In this document: in pieces, positions 57,351 through 64,000 of the stretch | Layout: each line of letters begins with the position of its first letter | Position numbering within the stretch: position 1 is the first letter of the stretch | Source: a virus | Strand: one strand, 5' to 3' | DNA: 64,000 nt | Virus record (IMG/VR): IMGVR_UViG_3300008111_000019 | Span: 47,088 to 111,087 of that record | Position numbers and translations under genes: made by a program | The notes under the pieces: model-generated | What the model was told of the DNA's origin: nothing | Seen by the model: only the letters and a program-made list of their open reading frames with translations | Databases searched by the model: none

Positions 57351-58088
57351 ATGAAGAGAAAAAGAGCAGTAGCACAAAAGTCACACTCTTATCAAGAACA
57401 GCAGTCAAATGTTATTAAGTTAGTAGATAATCAACATCAAAAGCGCCATCGCGTACAGATATATCCCAAGAACCTCAATCAAGAATCTTACCTGTTAAAA
57501 CTTAACGATCAGCAAAAAATGATAATTTTTGCTATCGGTCCAGCCGGTACAGGTAAAACCATGTTGGCAGTTCAATGGGCTATAGATCAGTTAAAGTATG
57601 GTGATGCTGATAAGATCATTATAACTAGACCGGCTGTGTCAGTAGATGAAGAGCATGGATTTTTGCCGGGAGATCTACAGCAAAAAATGGAACCTTGGAC
57701 CAAGCCTATAATGGACGTTTTCGCAGAAAACTATTATGCTAAAGAAATTACTAACATGATAACAGAGGGGGTGATTGAAACTAGCCCTTTAGCATATATG
57801 CGAGGAAGAACATTTAAGAACGCTGTGATCATCGCAGATGAAATGCAAAATGCTACGCCCAGTCAGATGAAAATGTTACTGACAAGATTAGGACAAGGCA
57901 GCAAAATGGTAGTAACCGGAGACCTACAACAGGCCGATCGTCCTTCAAACAACGGATTACTAGAATTCTTGCAGTTATATAATAACTTTGAAAATCACAG
58001 ATATGTGGATATATGCCATTTCACAGTAGGTGATATCGAACGCCATGAGGCGGTAAAGGAGATACTAGCGATATACGGTGATTCTTAA
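57351..58088 (+). CDS. phoH: PhoH-like P-loop ATPase
   Basis: 245 residues. Walker A 'GPAGTGKT' (63-70), 'RPAVSVDEEHGFLPGD' (93-108), and Walker B-like 'VIIADEMQN' (159-167) are standard PhoH features. PhoH is very common in marine phages; its role, perhaps in RNA metabolism or phosphate stress, is unsettled. It is the only plus-strand gene from 21978 to the right edge, with strong AGGAGG and its own structured leader. Its stop overlaps the convergent gene by 4 bases. Confidence 0.92.
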   Translation: MKRKRAVAQKSHSYQEQQSNVIKLVDNQHQKRHRVQIYPKNLNQESYLLKLNDQQKMIIFAIGPAGTGKTMLAVQWAIDQLKYGDADKIIITRPAVSVDEEHGFLPGDLQQKMEPWTKPIMDVFAENYYAKEITNMITEGVIETSPLAYMRGRTFKNAVIIADEMQNATPSQMKMLLTRLGQGSKMVVTGDLQQADRPSNNGLLEFLQLYNNFENHRYVDICHFTVGDIERHEAVKEILAIYGDS

Positions 58089-58327
58089 TCTTTAGGAAGA
58101 TAGGGGGTCAACCGATCCCCTAGCATTCTTTTGTAAAACTCGATCATGTCATCATAGCCAGCATCGGGGTTAAGTCCGTTTTTGATCACTTTCTTTTCTT
58201 TAAGGTCTAAGATGACCTTAGAACTTTGTATGTGACTCGTTCTGTAATGTCTTTTAAATTCAGTTAGTTCATCATATTTGCCATTAGGCTTTTGAACGTA
58301 ACTAACAATCATATATCTTTCATTCAT
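58085..58327 (-). CDS. Small unknown protein
   Basis: 80 residues. 'MNERYMIVSYVQKPNGKYDE' starts a beta-strand pattern, then 'SSKVILDLKEKKVIKNGLNP' and 'FYKRMLGDRLTPYL'. I recall it near dCMP deaminase in marine phages. It converges on phoH (4-base overlap) and overlaps the deaminase by 8 bases. Function unknown. Confidence 0.55.
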   Translation of the reverse strand: MNERYMIVSYVQKPNGKYDELTEFKRHYRTSHIQSSKVILDLKEKKVIKNGLNPDAGYDDMIEFYKRMLGDRLTPYLPKD

Positions 58328-58832
58328 CTAACTTCTCCACTGTTACTCCTGCTTTTTTGAGGAATAGTATTCCAGAATCATCCCTATAAGAATTCCGATA
58401 GAAAACAGAATTAAGTCCAGACTGGTAGACCAGTTTGGCACAATCCAAGCAAGGAGCATGAGTAACAAAGAGTACAGCCCCATCGCCACTCTCGTTGGAT
58501 TTAGCCAGTTTGGCGATTGCGTTTGTTTCAGCATGTAATACCTCTGGTTTAGTTTTTAATCCGTATCTATATTCTTCTTCTGCTTCTTCGTTGTATTCTG
58601 TGTAAGGATACATCGTATCAAATTCTTCCGGGCTTAGCCAACCGCCTGCACCTGGATCCCAAACCTTATCCTCGCAGTTGTTGTCCCATCCTGCTGGCAT
58701 ACCATTGTAGCCAATAGAAATAATTCTATCATCCTTGACTACAATAGCGCCAACATGCAGTCTACGTGCATGACTAAGTTCTGCAAATATTTCTGCAGTT
58801 TTCATGTACGCTTGTTTAAATTTTTGTTTCAT
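58320..58832 (-). CDS. cd: dCMP deaminase
   Basis: 170 residues. 'LHAETNAIAKLA' (99-110: zinc ligand H100, catalytic E102) and 'APCLDCAKL' (126-134: zinc ligands C128, C131) are the deaminase site. It also has 'SHARRLHVGAIVVKDDRII' and a ~40-residue insert before the site, as in T4-like dCMP deaminases. It makes dUMP for thymidylate synthesis. It overlaps its neighbours by 8 and 17 bases. Confidence 0.9.
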   Translation of the reverse strand: MKQKFKQAYMKTAEIFAELSHARRLHVGAIVVKDDRIISIGYNGMPAGWDNNCEDKVWDPGAGGWLSPEEFDTMYPYTEYNEEAEEEYRYGLKTKPEVLHAETNAIAKLAKSNESGDGAVLFVTHAPCLDCAKLVYQSGLNSVFYRNSYRDDSGILFLKKAGVTVEKLDE

Positions 58833-59316
58833 CTAAGGGGTTACCTTCTGCATCTACTTCTATCCATGTATAATCGCCTAACCATTTTACACGGCAGATA
58901 TAATCATACCAATCAGGAGCACTGCTGCTCCAGTCGTCGGGACCATGCATAGTTAATATAGTGCCGCCTTTCCATGTATCGTAGGCTAACCAATAAATTT
59001 GACCGTGATATGTTTGGAATTGATATTTGGCAGCATGTACAAGATCAGTTACTTCTAGTCTTCGTTTTATACTAGCAGCCTGTTTTTGTAATACTGCTAC
59101 TAGTTCCATGATACGATTATATTCCTGTTGTCCGTGCATGCGAGCCACATTGACCATAATGTCTTTTTGTTTTTCAACAGGAATAAGATCAAATGCAGGG
59201 CCTCCTACTTCAGTAGGATAGGGAGTCACATTCTTATTAAAAAATGCAACAATATTATCGCCTACTTTCGAGTCGTAACTATTTTGACCCTTGGCAACAT
59301 TAGATTTTTTAGCCAT
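58816..59316 (-). CDS. DUF2452-like conserved protein
   Basis: 166 residues. 'FFNKNVTPYPTEVGGPAFDL' and 'QQEYNRIMELVAVLQKQAAS' then 'VTDLVHAAKYQF' are the DUF2452 pattern, known in phages and bacteria without an assigned role. The C-terminal part is aromatic ('IYWLAYDTWKGG'). It overlaps gp44 by 8 bases and the deaminase by 17, in the replication block. Confidence 0.7.
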   Translation of the reverse strand: MAKKSNVAKGQNSYDSKVGDNIVAFFNKNVTPYPTEVGGPAFDLIPVEKQKDIMVNVARMHGQQEYNRIMELVAVLQKQAASIKRRLEVTDLVHAAKYQFQTYHGQIYWLAYDTWKGGTILTMHGPDDWSSSAPDWYDYICRVKWLGDYTWIEVDAEGNPLDETKI

Positions 59317-60229
59317 TCAGTTTAGCCAATCTAATCAGCGTGGCACTTAGGTTAATTTCTGGATCAGCACAGATTGGATGATCTACCAATCCCTGTTTGA
59401 TGATCAATATGGCTTTGTCTTGATTATCATCACTGCCAAAGATATCAAGGTTGTTATAAAGCCAACGATAGATTTCGATGATTTCATCCGCTTGCACTTT
59501 ACCACAGAGCATTTTACGTGCTTCTTGTATCTTACCTGCCTTGAATAATTTAACCATATCAAATTTCCACTCCAACGTGCCAGTGTCACTTTGATTAGGA
59601 GTAAACAATTTGCCTTCTCTAGTATTTTGTTGTAATAGATTTATACATTTTCTTAGATCCGGATATGTTGCTTTGACATAGGTATCTAACACTTCAAGAT
59701 CAAACTCTATACATTCTTCTACTAAAATAGTTGCGGCCCTAGCAGTAAATTCTACAGGATCTAATCTAGTAAAGTGAAACTGCTGGCATCGACTATGGAT
59801 CGCAGGAACAATCATGCTAGGTGTATTGCAGGTTAAGATAAATCTACTGAAGTTGCTGTATTCTTCCATAACACCTTTTAGAGCATCTTGTGCAAAAGGA
59901 GTAAGTCGATCTGCCTCGTCTAGTAGTACCACTTTAAATGGACCAAATGGAATCATGCTTACAAAGTTAGTGATTCTTTCTTTCATTAGATCTAGACCAC
60001 GTTCTCTAGATGCATTAATTTCTAACACGTCATATTCTTCAATGCCAATTTCGTTAATCAGCATTTTGGCCATAGTGGTTTTACCTATGCCCGGAGTACC
60101 ACTTAACAAAAGATGAGGAATACTTTTTTCTTTGATCCATGTCTGTACTTGTTTTTTCTGTTCTTCATCTCGCCAAACATACTCATCTAGTTTTTTAGGT
60201 CTATACTTTTCTACCCATAGTTCTTTCAT
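59309..60229 (-). CDS. 44: Clamp-loader large subunit (gp44), AAA+ ATPase
   Basis: 306 residues. 'WVEKYRPKKLDEYVW' (5-19), Walker A 'GTPGIGKTT' (44-52), Walker B 'VVLLDEADRLT' (100-110) and sensor 'LTCNTPS' with 'SRCQQFHF' show a T4 gp44/RFC-type loader. It opens the gp45 clamp onto primed DNA. Overlaps of 8 and 4 bases link it to neighbours. gp62 is not seen in this window. Confidence 0.93.
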   Translation of the reverse strand: MKELWVEKYRPKKLDEYVWRDEEQKKQVQTWIKEKSIPHLLLSGTPGIGKTTMAKMLINEIGIEEYDVLEINASRERGLDLMKERITNFVSMIPFGPFKVVLLDEADRLTPFAQDALKGVMEEYSNFSRFILTCNTPSMIVPAIHSRCQQFHFTRLDPVEFTARAATILVEECIEFDLEVLDTYVKATYPDLRKCINLLQQNTREGKLFTPNQSDTGTLEWKFDMVKLFKAGKIQEARKMLCGKVQADEIIEIYRWLYNNLDIFGSDDNQDKAILIIKQGLVDHPICADPEINLSATLIRLAKLNG

Positions 60230-60435
60230 AATTTTCCTTCTTTTGTAGTTTCTTTTTCAATGTAAACTTCAGGCGGATTAAACGCCTTCCAACTATCAGG
60301 TGTAAAGATTTTAACAGGTTTCCAGTATTTGTGTAGTATGTTGTTGACAACAATCGCTGCAATTACTACAACGATAAACCCTAACGTTGTCAAAACGGTA
60401 CCGGCTAAAAATACAGCCGCTTGATCCATATTCAT
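60226..60435 (-). CDS. Small single-span membrane protein
   Basis: 69 residues. 'VFLAGTVLTTLGFIVVVIAA' (~8-27) plus 'IVVNNIL' is a long hydrophobic helix, followed by a polar tail ('YWKPVKIFTPDSWKAFNPP'). Located between gp44 and the cytidylyltransferase with 4-base overlaps. Function unknown. Confidence 0.6.
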   Translation of the reverse strand: MNMDQAAVFLAGTVLTTLGFIVVVIAAIVVNNILHKYWKPVKIFTPDSWKAFNPPEVYIEKETTKEGKL

Positions 60436-60866
60436 AATCTTAATCCTTTTTCAACTTCAGCAGCCACTACTCGTCCTCGAAGTTCGGTTGTGGAGAAAGA
60501 GTGTTCTCGACGATTAAAGTAAAATTCAATACCTTTATTGATACACTCGTATTTTCCTGTAAATTCTTTTTCTGCATATTCATCTCCTAGTATTCTAACA
60601 TTAATAGGATAAGAAAGCAAGATGTCTACTAATTCTTTTTCAGTAGAATACGGAATTACTTTATCCACATATTTGCAGGCTTCTAGTTGCACGAACCGTT
60701 CAAACACCGATTGAATCGGTTTATTTTTTTCGATCGGGCGATCTATTGTAGGATCAGTTTGTAATCCTACAATAAGATAGTCGCATCGTTTTTTGGCTTC
60801 TTCTAACATTAGAAGATGTCCAGCGTGAAAGAGGTCAAAGGTTGAGCAGGTAAATCCAATTTTCAT
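60432..60866 (-). CDS. Cytidylyltransferase-like nucleotidyltransferase (TagD-like)
   Basis: 144 residues. 'GFTCSTFDLFHAGHLLML' (4-21) with H14 and H17 and 'FSTTELRGRVV' (the ISTTxxR-like motif) are those of glycerol-3-phosphate and related cytidylyltransferases. It activates an alcohol phosphate with CTP. It may support the glycan made by the phage's glycosyltransferases, or an envelope lipid. It overlaps its neighbours by 4 bases each. Confidence 0.8.
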   Translation of the reverse strand: MKIGFTCSTFDLFHAGHLLMLEEAKKRCDYLIVGLQTDPTIDRPIEKNKPIQSVFERFVQLEACKYVDKVIPYSTEKELVDILLSYPINVRILGDEYAEKEFTGKYECINKGIEFYFNRREHSFSTTELRGRVVAAEVEKGLRL

Positions 60867-61612
60867 ACAATATTATTTTTAATTAATTTTAAAATGCGTT
60901 GACGCATTTTATATTGTTTAAAATATTCGTAGCACTTTTCTAAAGAAATCGAAGCCATTGATTGTTTTTTAAGATTGCTACATACCCATTCCGGGCTACG
61001 TTCTTGCAACTGTTTAAATTCTACATCATCAAACTCAATTAATTTAACTTTTTCTGTGGTATTAAATTTGATATAGATCAGCGGATCGCCTTCTTTAATA
61101 TCAAGTTCAGCAATTCCAGGTTTAAAAATAAATGCAGGTTTAGCAGAAGGTCGAAACCATTGGCCGATATCAAAACTAGCAGATATAGAAAATGTATTAT
61201 CGACAAAACTGTTTGATTCGTAGTAAGCAGGTAGTTGGGTAGCGATTAAACTTTTTTCACTAAAGAAAAGGTAGCCCATCCCCAGTTGGTGAATCCCAAA
61301 CTTTCCTTGCGACTCGCCTACGAATGCTTTGGTAAAATTCATTTCTTGATTTTCTACTTTAATAGAATTTCTTCCAATATGAAGTTTTAAATTTACAGGA
61401 CTTTTAATAACATAGATATTTTTCAAATCATCTACAATAGCAGGACACTTAGATACTACAGGGCCGAAAAATTCTTGATAATTCATGTGTTTTAATAACG
61501 GCACAGGTTCTAACAGCCTCATAGCAGACATCATAGCATCAGGGCCAAATCCAATCATTGCTAGATCTTGAAACCCCGGGTTGGATCTAGTCCAGTAAAC
61601 ATTTACAGTCAT
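60863..61612 (-). CDS. Unknown conserved protein
   Basis: 249 residues. 'VYWTRSNPGFQDLAMIGFGP' (~5-24), 'NYQEFFGPVVSKCPAIVDDL' and 'YESNSFVDNTFSISASFDIG' are beta-rich blocks; the C-terminus is basic and helical ('YFKQYKMRQRILKLI'). I recall similar proteins in marine phages beside nucleotidyltransferases, with no function. ATGA overlaps at both ends support co-translation. Confidence 0.5.
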   Translation of the reverse strand: MTVNVYWTRSNPGFQDLAMIGFGPDAMMSAMRLLEPVPLLKHMNYQEFFGPVVSKCPAIVDDLKNIYVIKSPVNLKLHIGRNSIKVENQEMNFTKAFVGESQGKFGIHQLGMGYLFFSEKSLIATQLPAYYESNSFVDNTFSISASFDIGQWFRPSAKPAFIFKPGIAELDIKEGDPLIYIKFNTTEKVKLIEFDDVEFKQLQERSPEWVCSNLKKQSMASISLEKCYEYFKQYKMRQRILKLIKNNIV

Positions 61613-62019
61613 TGCTCGTAACCTTGATTAAGTAAATTTTTTTCTCTTTCTTGATAGAGATATGGTTTTAAATCTGGTGGAGTCCAGCCTAGAGGTTTAA
61701 GAACTTTGCCATCTTCACGCTTACGTACCTTACCTGTGTCTTTATCGATCTTGGCAAAGTTAGTACGCATGACTTCTTTCCATGCTCCCTCTGCATCTGC
61801 ACCCATTGAATGTATAGTGCCGATAGTAACAACTAGAATATCAATGAGAGCATCTAGTGTTTCAAGTTGATCATTGTTTTCAACCGCAACTTGTAATTCT
61901 TTAAATTCTTCTTGAATCAGACCTAAGTACATTCTAAATTGTGCTTGATCAAACTCTCCACCCGCAGATTGATCGCAGGCAGACATAAATTTCGCTTGGT
62001 CGCGAAAGGGATTAGTCAT
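61609..62019 (-). CDS. MazG-like nucleotide pyrophosphohydrolase
   Basis: 136 residues. 'LIQEEFKELQVAVENND' followed by 'ETLDALIDILVVTIGTIHS' has the E-E-x2-E then E-x3-D-x2-D arrangement of all-alpha NTP pyrophosphatases, including MazG-like enzymes. These hydrolyse NTPs or dNTPs; phage MazG may alter nucleotide or alarmone pools. The C-terminal 'GWTPPDLKPYL' is a common phage-type ending. It starts 9 bases after the upstream stop. Confidence 0.75.
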   Translation of the reverse strand: MTNPFRDQAKFMSACDQSAGGEFDQAQFRMYLGLIQEEFKELQVAVENNDQLETLDALIDILVVTIGTIHSMGADAEGAWKEVMRTNFAKIDKDTGKVRKREDGKVLKPLGWTPPDLKPYLYQEREKNLLNQGYEQ

Positions 62020-62028
62020 TGTATCTCC

Positions 62029-62268
62029 TTAAGACTTTAGAATCTTAATGATACGCTTTTGTTCTTGTTCTGTCAACCACTGTTGCTCCAAATCGCCAAA
62101 GTTTGGAGCCTTGTTGAGTGCGTGGTCTATTATGGATTTGATCTGATAAAGATCTTTTTTAAATTCGAAGGCAGTAAAGCCATCATTGTAAGGACTGGAA
62201 CACTCACGACCTAGTGCGCTAATTTGATTAGCGATATCTGCAGCATCCCAGTTCTTCTTAAGACCCAT
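62029..62268 (-). CDS. Small unknown helical protein
   Basis: 79 residues, mostly helical: 'DAADIANQISALGRECSSPY', 'FKKDLYQIKSIIDHAL', 'WLTEQEQKRIIKILKS'. No family recognised. It shares a base with the GroES-like gene's stop (62268). Expressed with neighbours by position. Confidence 0.5.
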   Translation of the reverse strand: MGLKKNWDAADIANQISALGRECSSPYNDGFTAFEFKKDLYQIKSIIDHALNKAPNFGDLEQQWLTEQEQKRIIKILKS

Positions 62269-62624
62269 TATACACTATCTACAATAACATCGTCCTCGGC
62301 AGTGGGAGCCGTTTCTGATATTGCAAGAATGCTGTTAGCATCTACTCGCCAAATGTCTTTTTCACCTTCTCCGTCATTGATTCTAATTTTTCTAGTCCAA
62401 CGACCGTGTTCAACTAGGATCCATTGACCTATTTCAACATCTTTCTGTTCAGGTCCAATTTTATAAACCTGTCCCCACCTGGGTCTGATTCCGTGACTCT
62501 TACCATTGTCACTGCGTAAGATAATACCGCTGGCTGTTTTTCTTTCCGAAAAATTCATTCCAGTTACGATCACGTGATCATGTATAGCACGTATTTTGAT
62601 ATTTTGAGTATCGTAAAATGCCAT
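62268..62624 (-). CDS. GroES-like co-chaperonin
   Basis: 118 residues. 'IRAIHDHVIVTGMNF' (~11-25), the mobile-loop-like 'SERKTASGIIL', and 'WGQVYKIGPEQKDVEIGQWI' (then 'LVEHGRWTRKI') fit a small GroES fold. T4 gp31 is the classic phage co-chaperonin that lets host GroEL fold the capsid protein; this is the likely role. It shares single bases with both neighbours. Confidence 0.75.
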   Translation of the reverse strand: MAFYDTQNIKIRAIHDHVIVTGMNFSERKTASGIILRSDNGKSHGIRPRWGQVYKIGPEQKDVEIGQWILVEHGRWTRKIRINDGEGEKDIWRVDANSILAISETAPTAEDDVIVDSV

Positions 62625-62854
62625 TATTTCTTGTTTCCTCTTGTAGCGATTTCTTCTCTAACTGCTCTGGGATTATTTTTGTAATAATCTTGCATGATCT
62701 GTTCTTTAGTTCTGACGATCTGACCGCCAGGCCCTAGTTCATCTCCCCGTGCATTAACTTTCATGTTTCCTACAGCAGGTGTAAGTTCATTTCTCAATGA
62801 CAGTTTATCCATGTCAATTGTTTTTCCCTGCATACTGGTATATGTTCTACCCAT
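62624..62854 (-). CDS. Small conserved phage protein
   Basis: 76 residues. 'MGRTYTSMQGKTIDMDKL' and 'RNELTPAVGNMKVNARGDELG' form a pattern that I recall as common to T4-like marine phages, polar and probably extended, and likely virion-related. It ends as a shared base with the GroES-like gene start. Function unknown. Confidence 0.6.
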   Translation of the reverse strand: MGRTYTSMQGKTIDMDKLSLRNELTPAVGNMKVNARGDELGPGGQIVRTKEQIMQDYYKNNPRAVREEIATRGNKK

Positions 62855-62855
62855 T

Positions 62856-63320
62856 TTATTTCTCCTTGAAGAACTCTTCTATTGGTATATTGTATTTAAT
62901 CGGGTCGATCTTATGGACCCCTATGATATGAAGCACATAACTGGCCACACTAGAACCTCTGCCTACTCCCCAAACTACGTTATTGGCTCTAAGAGTATCC
63001 ACGATATATTTCATAGTTTTTAGCATGAGAATCATATCATGTTTAGCGAACAGTCTTAGTTCTTCAACTACTCTTGCTCGTATTTCCGGAGTTGGACAAC
63101 GTTGATACAACCAATCTAATATATCCATAGTTCGATATTCTTCTGGAATAAACCAATGGTCTGTATCTATATTCTGCATAGGAATTGGATAATCTAATCT
63201 TTCATCGTCTATGCGTTGCATATACTGTTTGAATTCATTAGAAATTACACAGTCGGACAATATGTCCGGACCGTGTATCATTACTGCTTCTGTTAAATCT
63301 TTTAAGTTATTTGTTAACAT
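62856..63320 (-). CDS. DnaE (DNA polymerase III alpha)-like fragment
   Basis: 154 residues. 'NNVVWGVGRGSSVASYVLHI' then 'IGVHKIDPIKYNIPIEEFF' matches the 'GRGSAAGSxVAYxLxIxxxDPIxYxLxFERF' catalytic-core segment of bacterial DNA polymerase III alpha. The rest of DnaE (over 1000 residues) is missing, so it cannot be a polymerase alone. A binding or decoy role is possible. I recall such short proteins in marine T4-like phages. It starts near the upstream gene's stop (14-base overlap). Confidence 0.7.
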   Translation of the reverse strand: MLTNNLKDLTEAVMIHGPDILSDCVISNEFKQYMQRIDDERLDYPIPMQNIDTDHWFIPEEYRTMDILDWLYQRCPTPEIRARVVEELRLFAKHDMILMLKTMKYIVDTLRANNVVWGVGRGSSVASYVLHIIGVHKIDPIKYNIPIEEFFKEK

Positions 63321-63543
63321 TAATCAGTTGATCCAAATCGCCGTCAAGTTCTGCTTGTGTACGTTCACGATATCTTTTAGATAATTCGTCTTTGTATATT
63401 GTAACAAAAGTTGCGATCTGTGTCAACAGTTCTGGCTTGCCCAGACGTGATGCTTGGTAATATTTTCTAGTCAATTCTTGGACTTTTTCTTCCAATTCGT
63501 TTTCTTTCAATGCTGAAAGATCTTCAGTAAAAGGGTGAAGCAT
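63307..63543 (-). CDS. Small helical conserved protein
   Basis: 78 residues from the ATG at 63543, one base after the upstream stop (TAAAATG); a TTG at 63564 inside the upstream gene is an alternative start. 'LKENELEEKVQELTRKYYQA' and 'LLTQIATFVTIYKDELSKRY' are helices of a coiled-coil type. No ribosome binding site is clear for either start. I recall it in T4-like marine phages; function unknown. Confidence 0.55.
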   Translation of the reverse strand: MLHPFTEDLSALKENELEEKVQELTRKYYQASRLGKPELLTQIATFVTIYKDELSKRYRERTQAELDGDLDQLINVNK

Positions 63544-63544
63544 T

Positions 63545-64000
63545 TTATGACGAGAATTGTCCAATATAATTTAGAAAAATCCTATCGGATTTATGACGCC
63601 AAACTTCTACGATAATAGGATTGCCGCCGCCTGCTGCTAATTCTTGACTAGTGATAGTAAATGGTGCAGGGAATGTTGCATTCTTTTTCAATACAGTTCC
63701 GCCACTGGTACTGAAAGTTAATGTTCTAGTTGTGCCGTCGCCATACAATTCCAAAGTAACTTTACCTACACTTGGAGGTAATGTATTGCTGTCTGGAAAA
63801 TTTTGGAATTCAATTACTGTGTCTGCGCCAAAGCGGAAAATTTGATATGTACCGTTTTCAAAATCGATGATTAGCGGAGTTGTAATAGTACCGCCATCGA
63901 AACGCTTTTCGTAATTGTCTTGCATAACTGCACGGCTGATAATAGTTCTATTGAAGTCATTATCAATATCCAATCTAGCCGCATTGGCTTCTAGATCAGT
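63545..64000 (-). CDS. Virion structural protein (partial, runs off the right edge)
   Basis: The frame is open to the right edge (in-frame residues continue past the TTG at 63973, so that is not the start). About 150 residues are visible, beta-rich with 'VTLELYGDGTTRTLTFSTSG' and the ending 'DRIFLNYIGQFSS'. The style is of tail-fibre or fibre-tip proteins of marine phages. It is transcribed on the minus strand, opposite to the fibre array at the left edge. Confidence 0.6.
   Translation of the reverse strand, partial: TDLEANAARLDIDNDFNRTIISRAVMQDNYEKRFDGGTITTPLIIDFENGTYQIFRFGADTVIEFQNFPDSNTLPPSVGKVTLELYGDGTTRTLTFSTSGGTVLKKNATFPAPFTITSQELAAGGGNPIIVEVWRHKSDRIFLNYIGQFSS

Noticed and set aside
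1-64000. Photosynthesis genes, integrase, CRISPR arrays, insertion sequences, homing endonucleases
   Set aside because: Looked for by motif and layout; none seen. The window therefore gives no proof of a cyanobacterial host or of lysogeny.

Overview
This window is an internal segment of an AT-rich, T4-like marine myovirus genome, of the kind known from cyanophages and Pelagibacter phages. The evidence is a T4-type replication set (family B DNA polymerase gp43, sliding clamp gp45, clamp-loader gp44, RNase H, DsbA-like protein), T4-style late promoters (TATAAATA or GATAAATA), a tandem array of collar-type tail fibres, and marine-phage accessory genes (phoH, hesB/erpA, mazG-like, folE, queE). 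I found no rRNA, tRNA, CRISPR array, insertion sequence or integrase. Both ends cut through structural genes. Identifications rest on recognised motifs and remembered families; no database was searched.

Layout. (1) 1-10448, plus strand: the end of a large structural protein, a structural protein, four tandem tail-fibre paralogues sharing a ~130-residue N-terminal module, and another structural protein. (2) 10455-21977, plus strand: a tightly overlapping ten-gene accessory operon. It holds a small conserved protein, four GT-A-like glycosyltransferase genes (one fused to four tandem repeats), an orphan protein, and four radical SAM genes carrying five radical SAM cores. A late promoter sits in the loop of an inverted repeat whose right arm contains the first gene's ribosome binding site. 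This is the strongest candidate for an undescribed system. (3) 21961-38866, minus strand: small conserved proteins, RNase H, and a dispersed 7-deazaguanine set (queE, folE, queD-like, dpdA) with a GT4-like glycosyltransferase, an MBD4-like DNA glycosylase, a phosphoribosyltransferase, a HIT protein, two SGNH-like proteins and a clamp gene with a sigma70-type promoter. (4) 38927-42278: DNA polymerase with a hairpin beside its ribosome binding site, a membrane protein, and DsbA. (5) 42297-48545: late genes, several starting with short peptides like T4 capsid-targeting sequences, including a GH19 hydrolase and a nucleotidyltransferase. (6) 48549-52866: ClpA-like unfoldase, peptide deformylase and DnaJ. 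(7) 52926-57209: secreted and membrane proteins, a lysis cassette (candidate holin, spanin-like pair, GH19 endolysin) and two structural proteins. (8) 57351-58088: phoH on the plus strand behind a structured leader. (9) 58085-64000, minus strand: dCMP deaminase, gp44, a TagD-like cytidylyltransferase, MazG-like protein, GroES-like protein, a DnaE-like fragment and a partial structural protein.

How the genes may work together. QueE, FolE, a QueD-like protein and DpdA suggest that 7-deazaguanine is made and inserted into phage DNA, although QueC was not found here. DnaJ, deformylase, ClpA and GroES form a protein-quality-control set. The glycosyltransferase and radical SAM operon follows the tail fibres and may modify a virion or host-surface glycan or protein; that function is inference.

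Three genes too short for routine gene calling (39, 23 and 26 codons) fit exactly between neighbours by 1-8 base overlaps and are annotated here.
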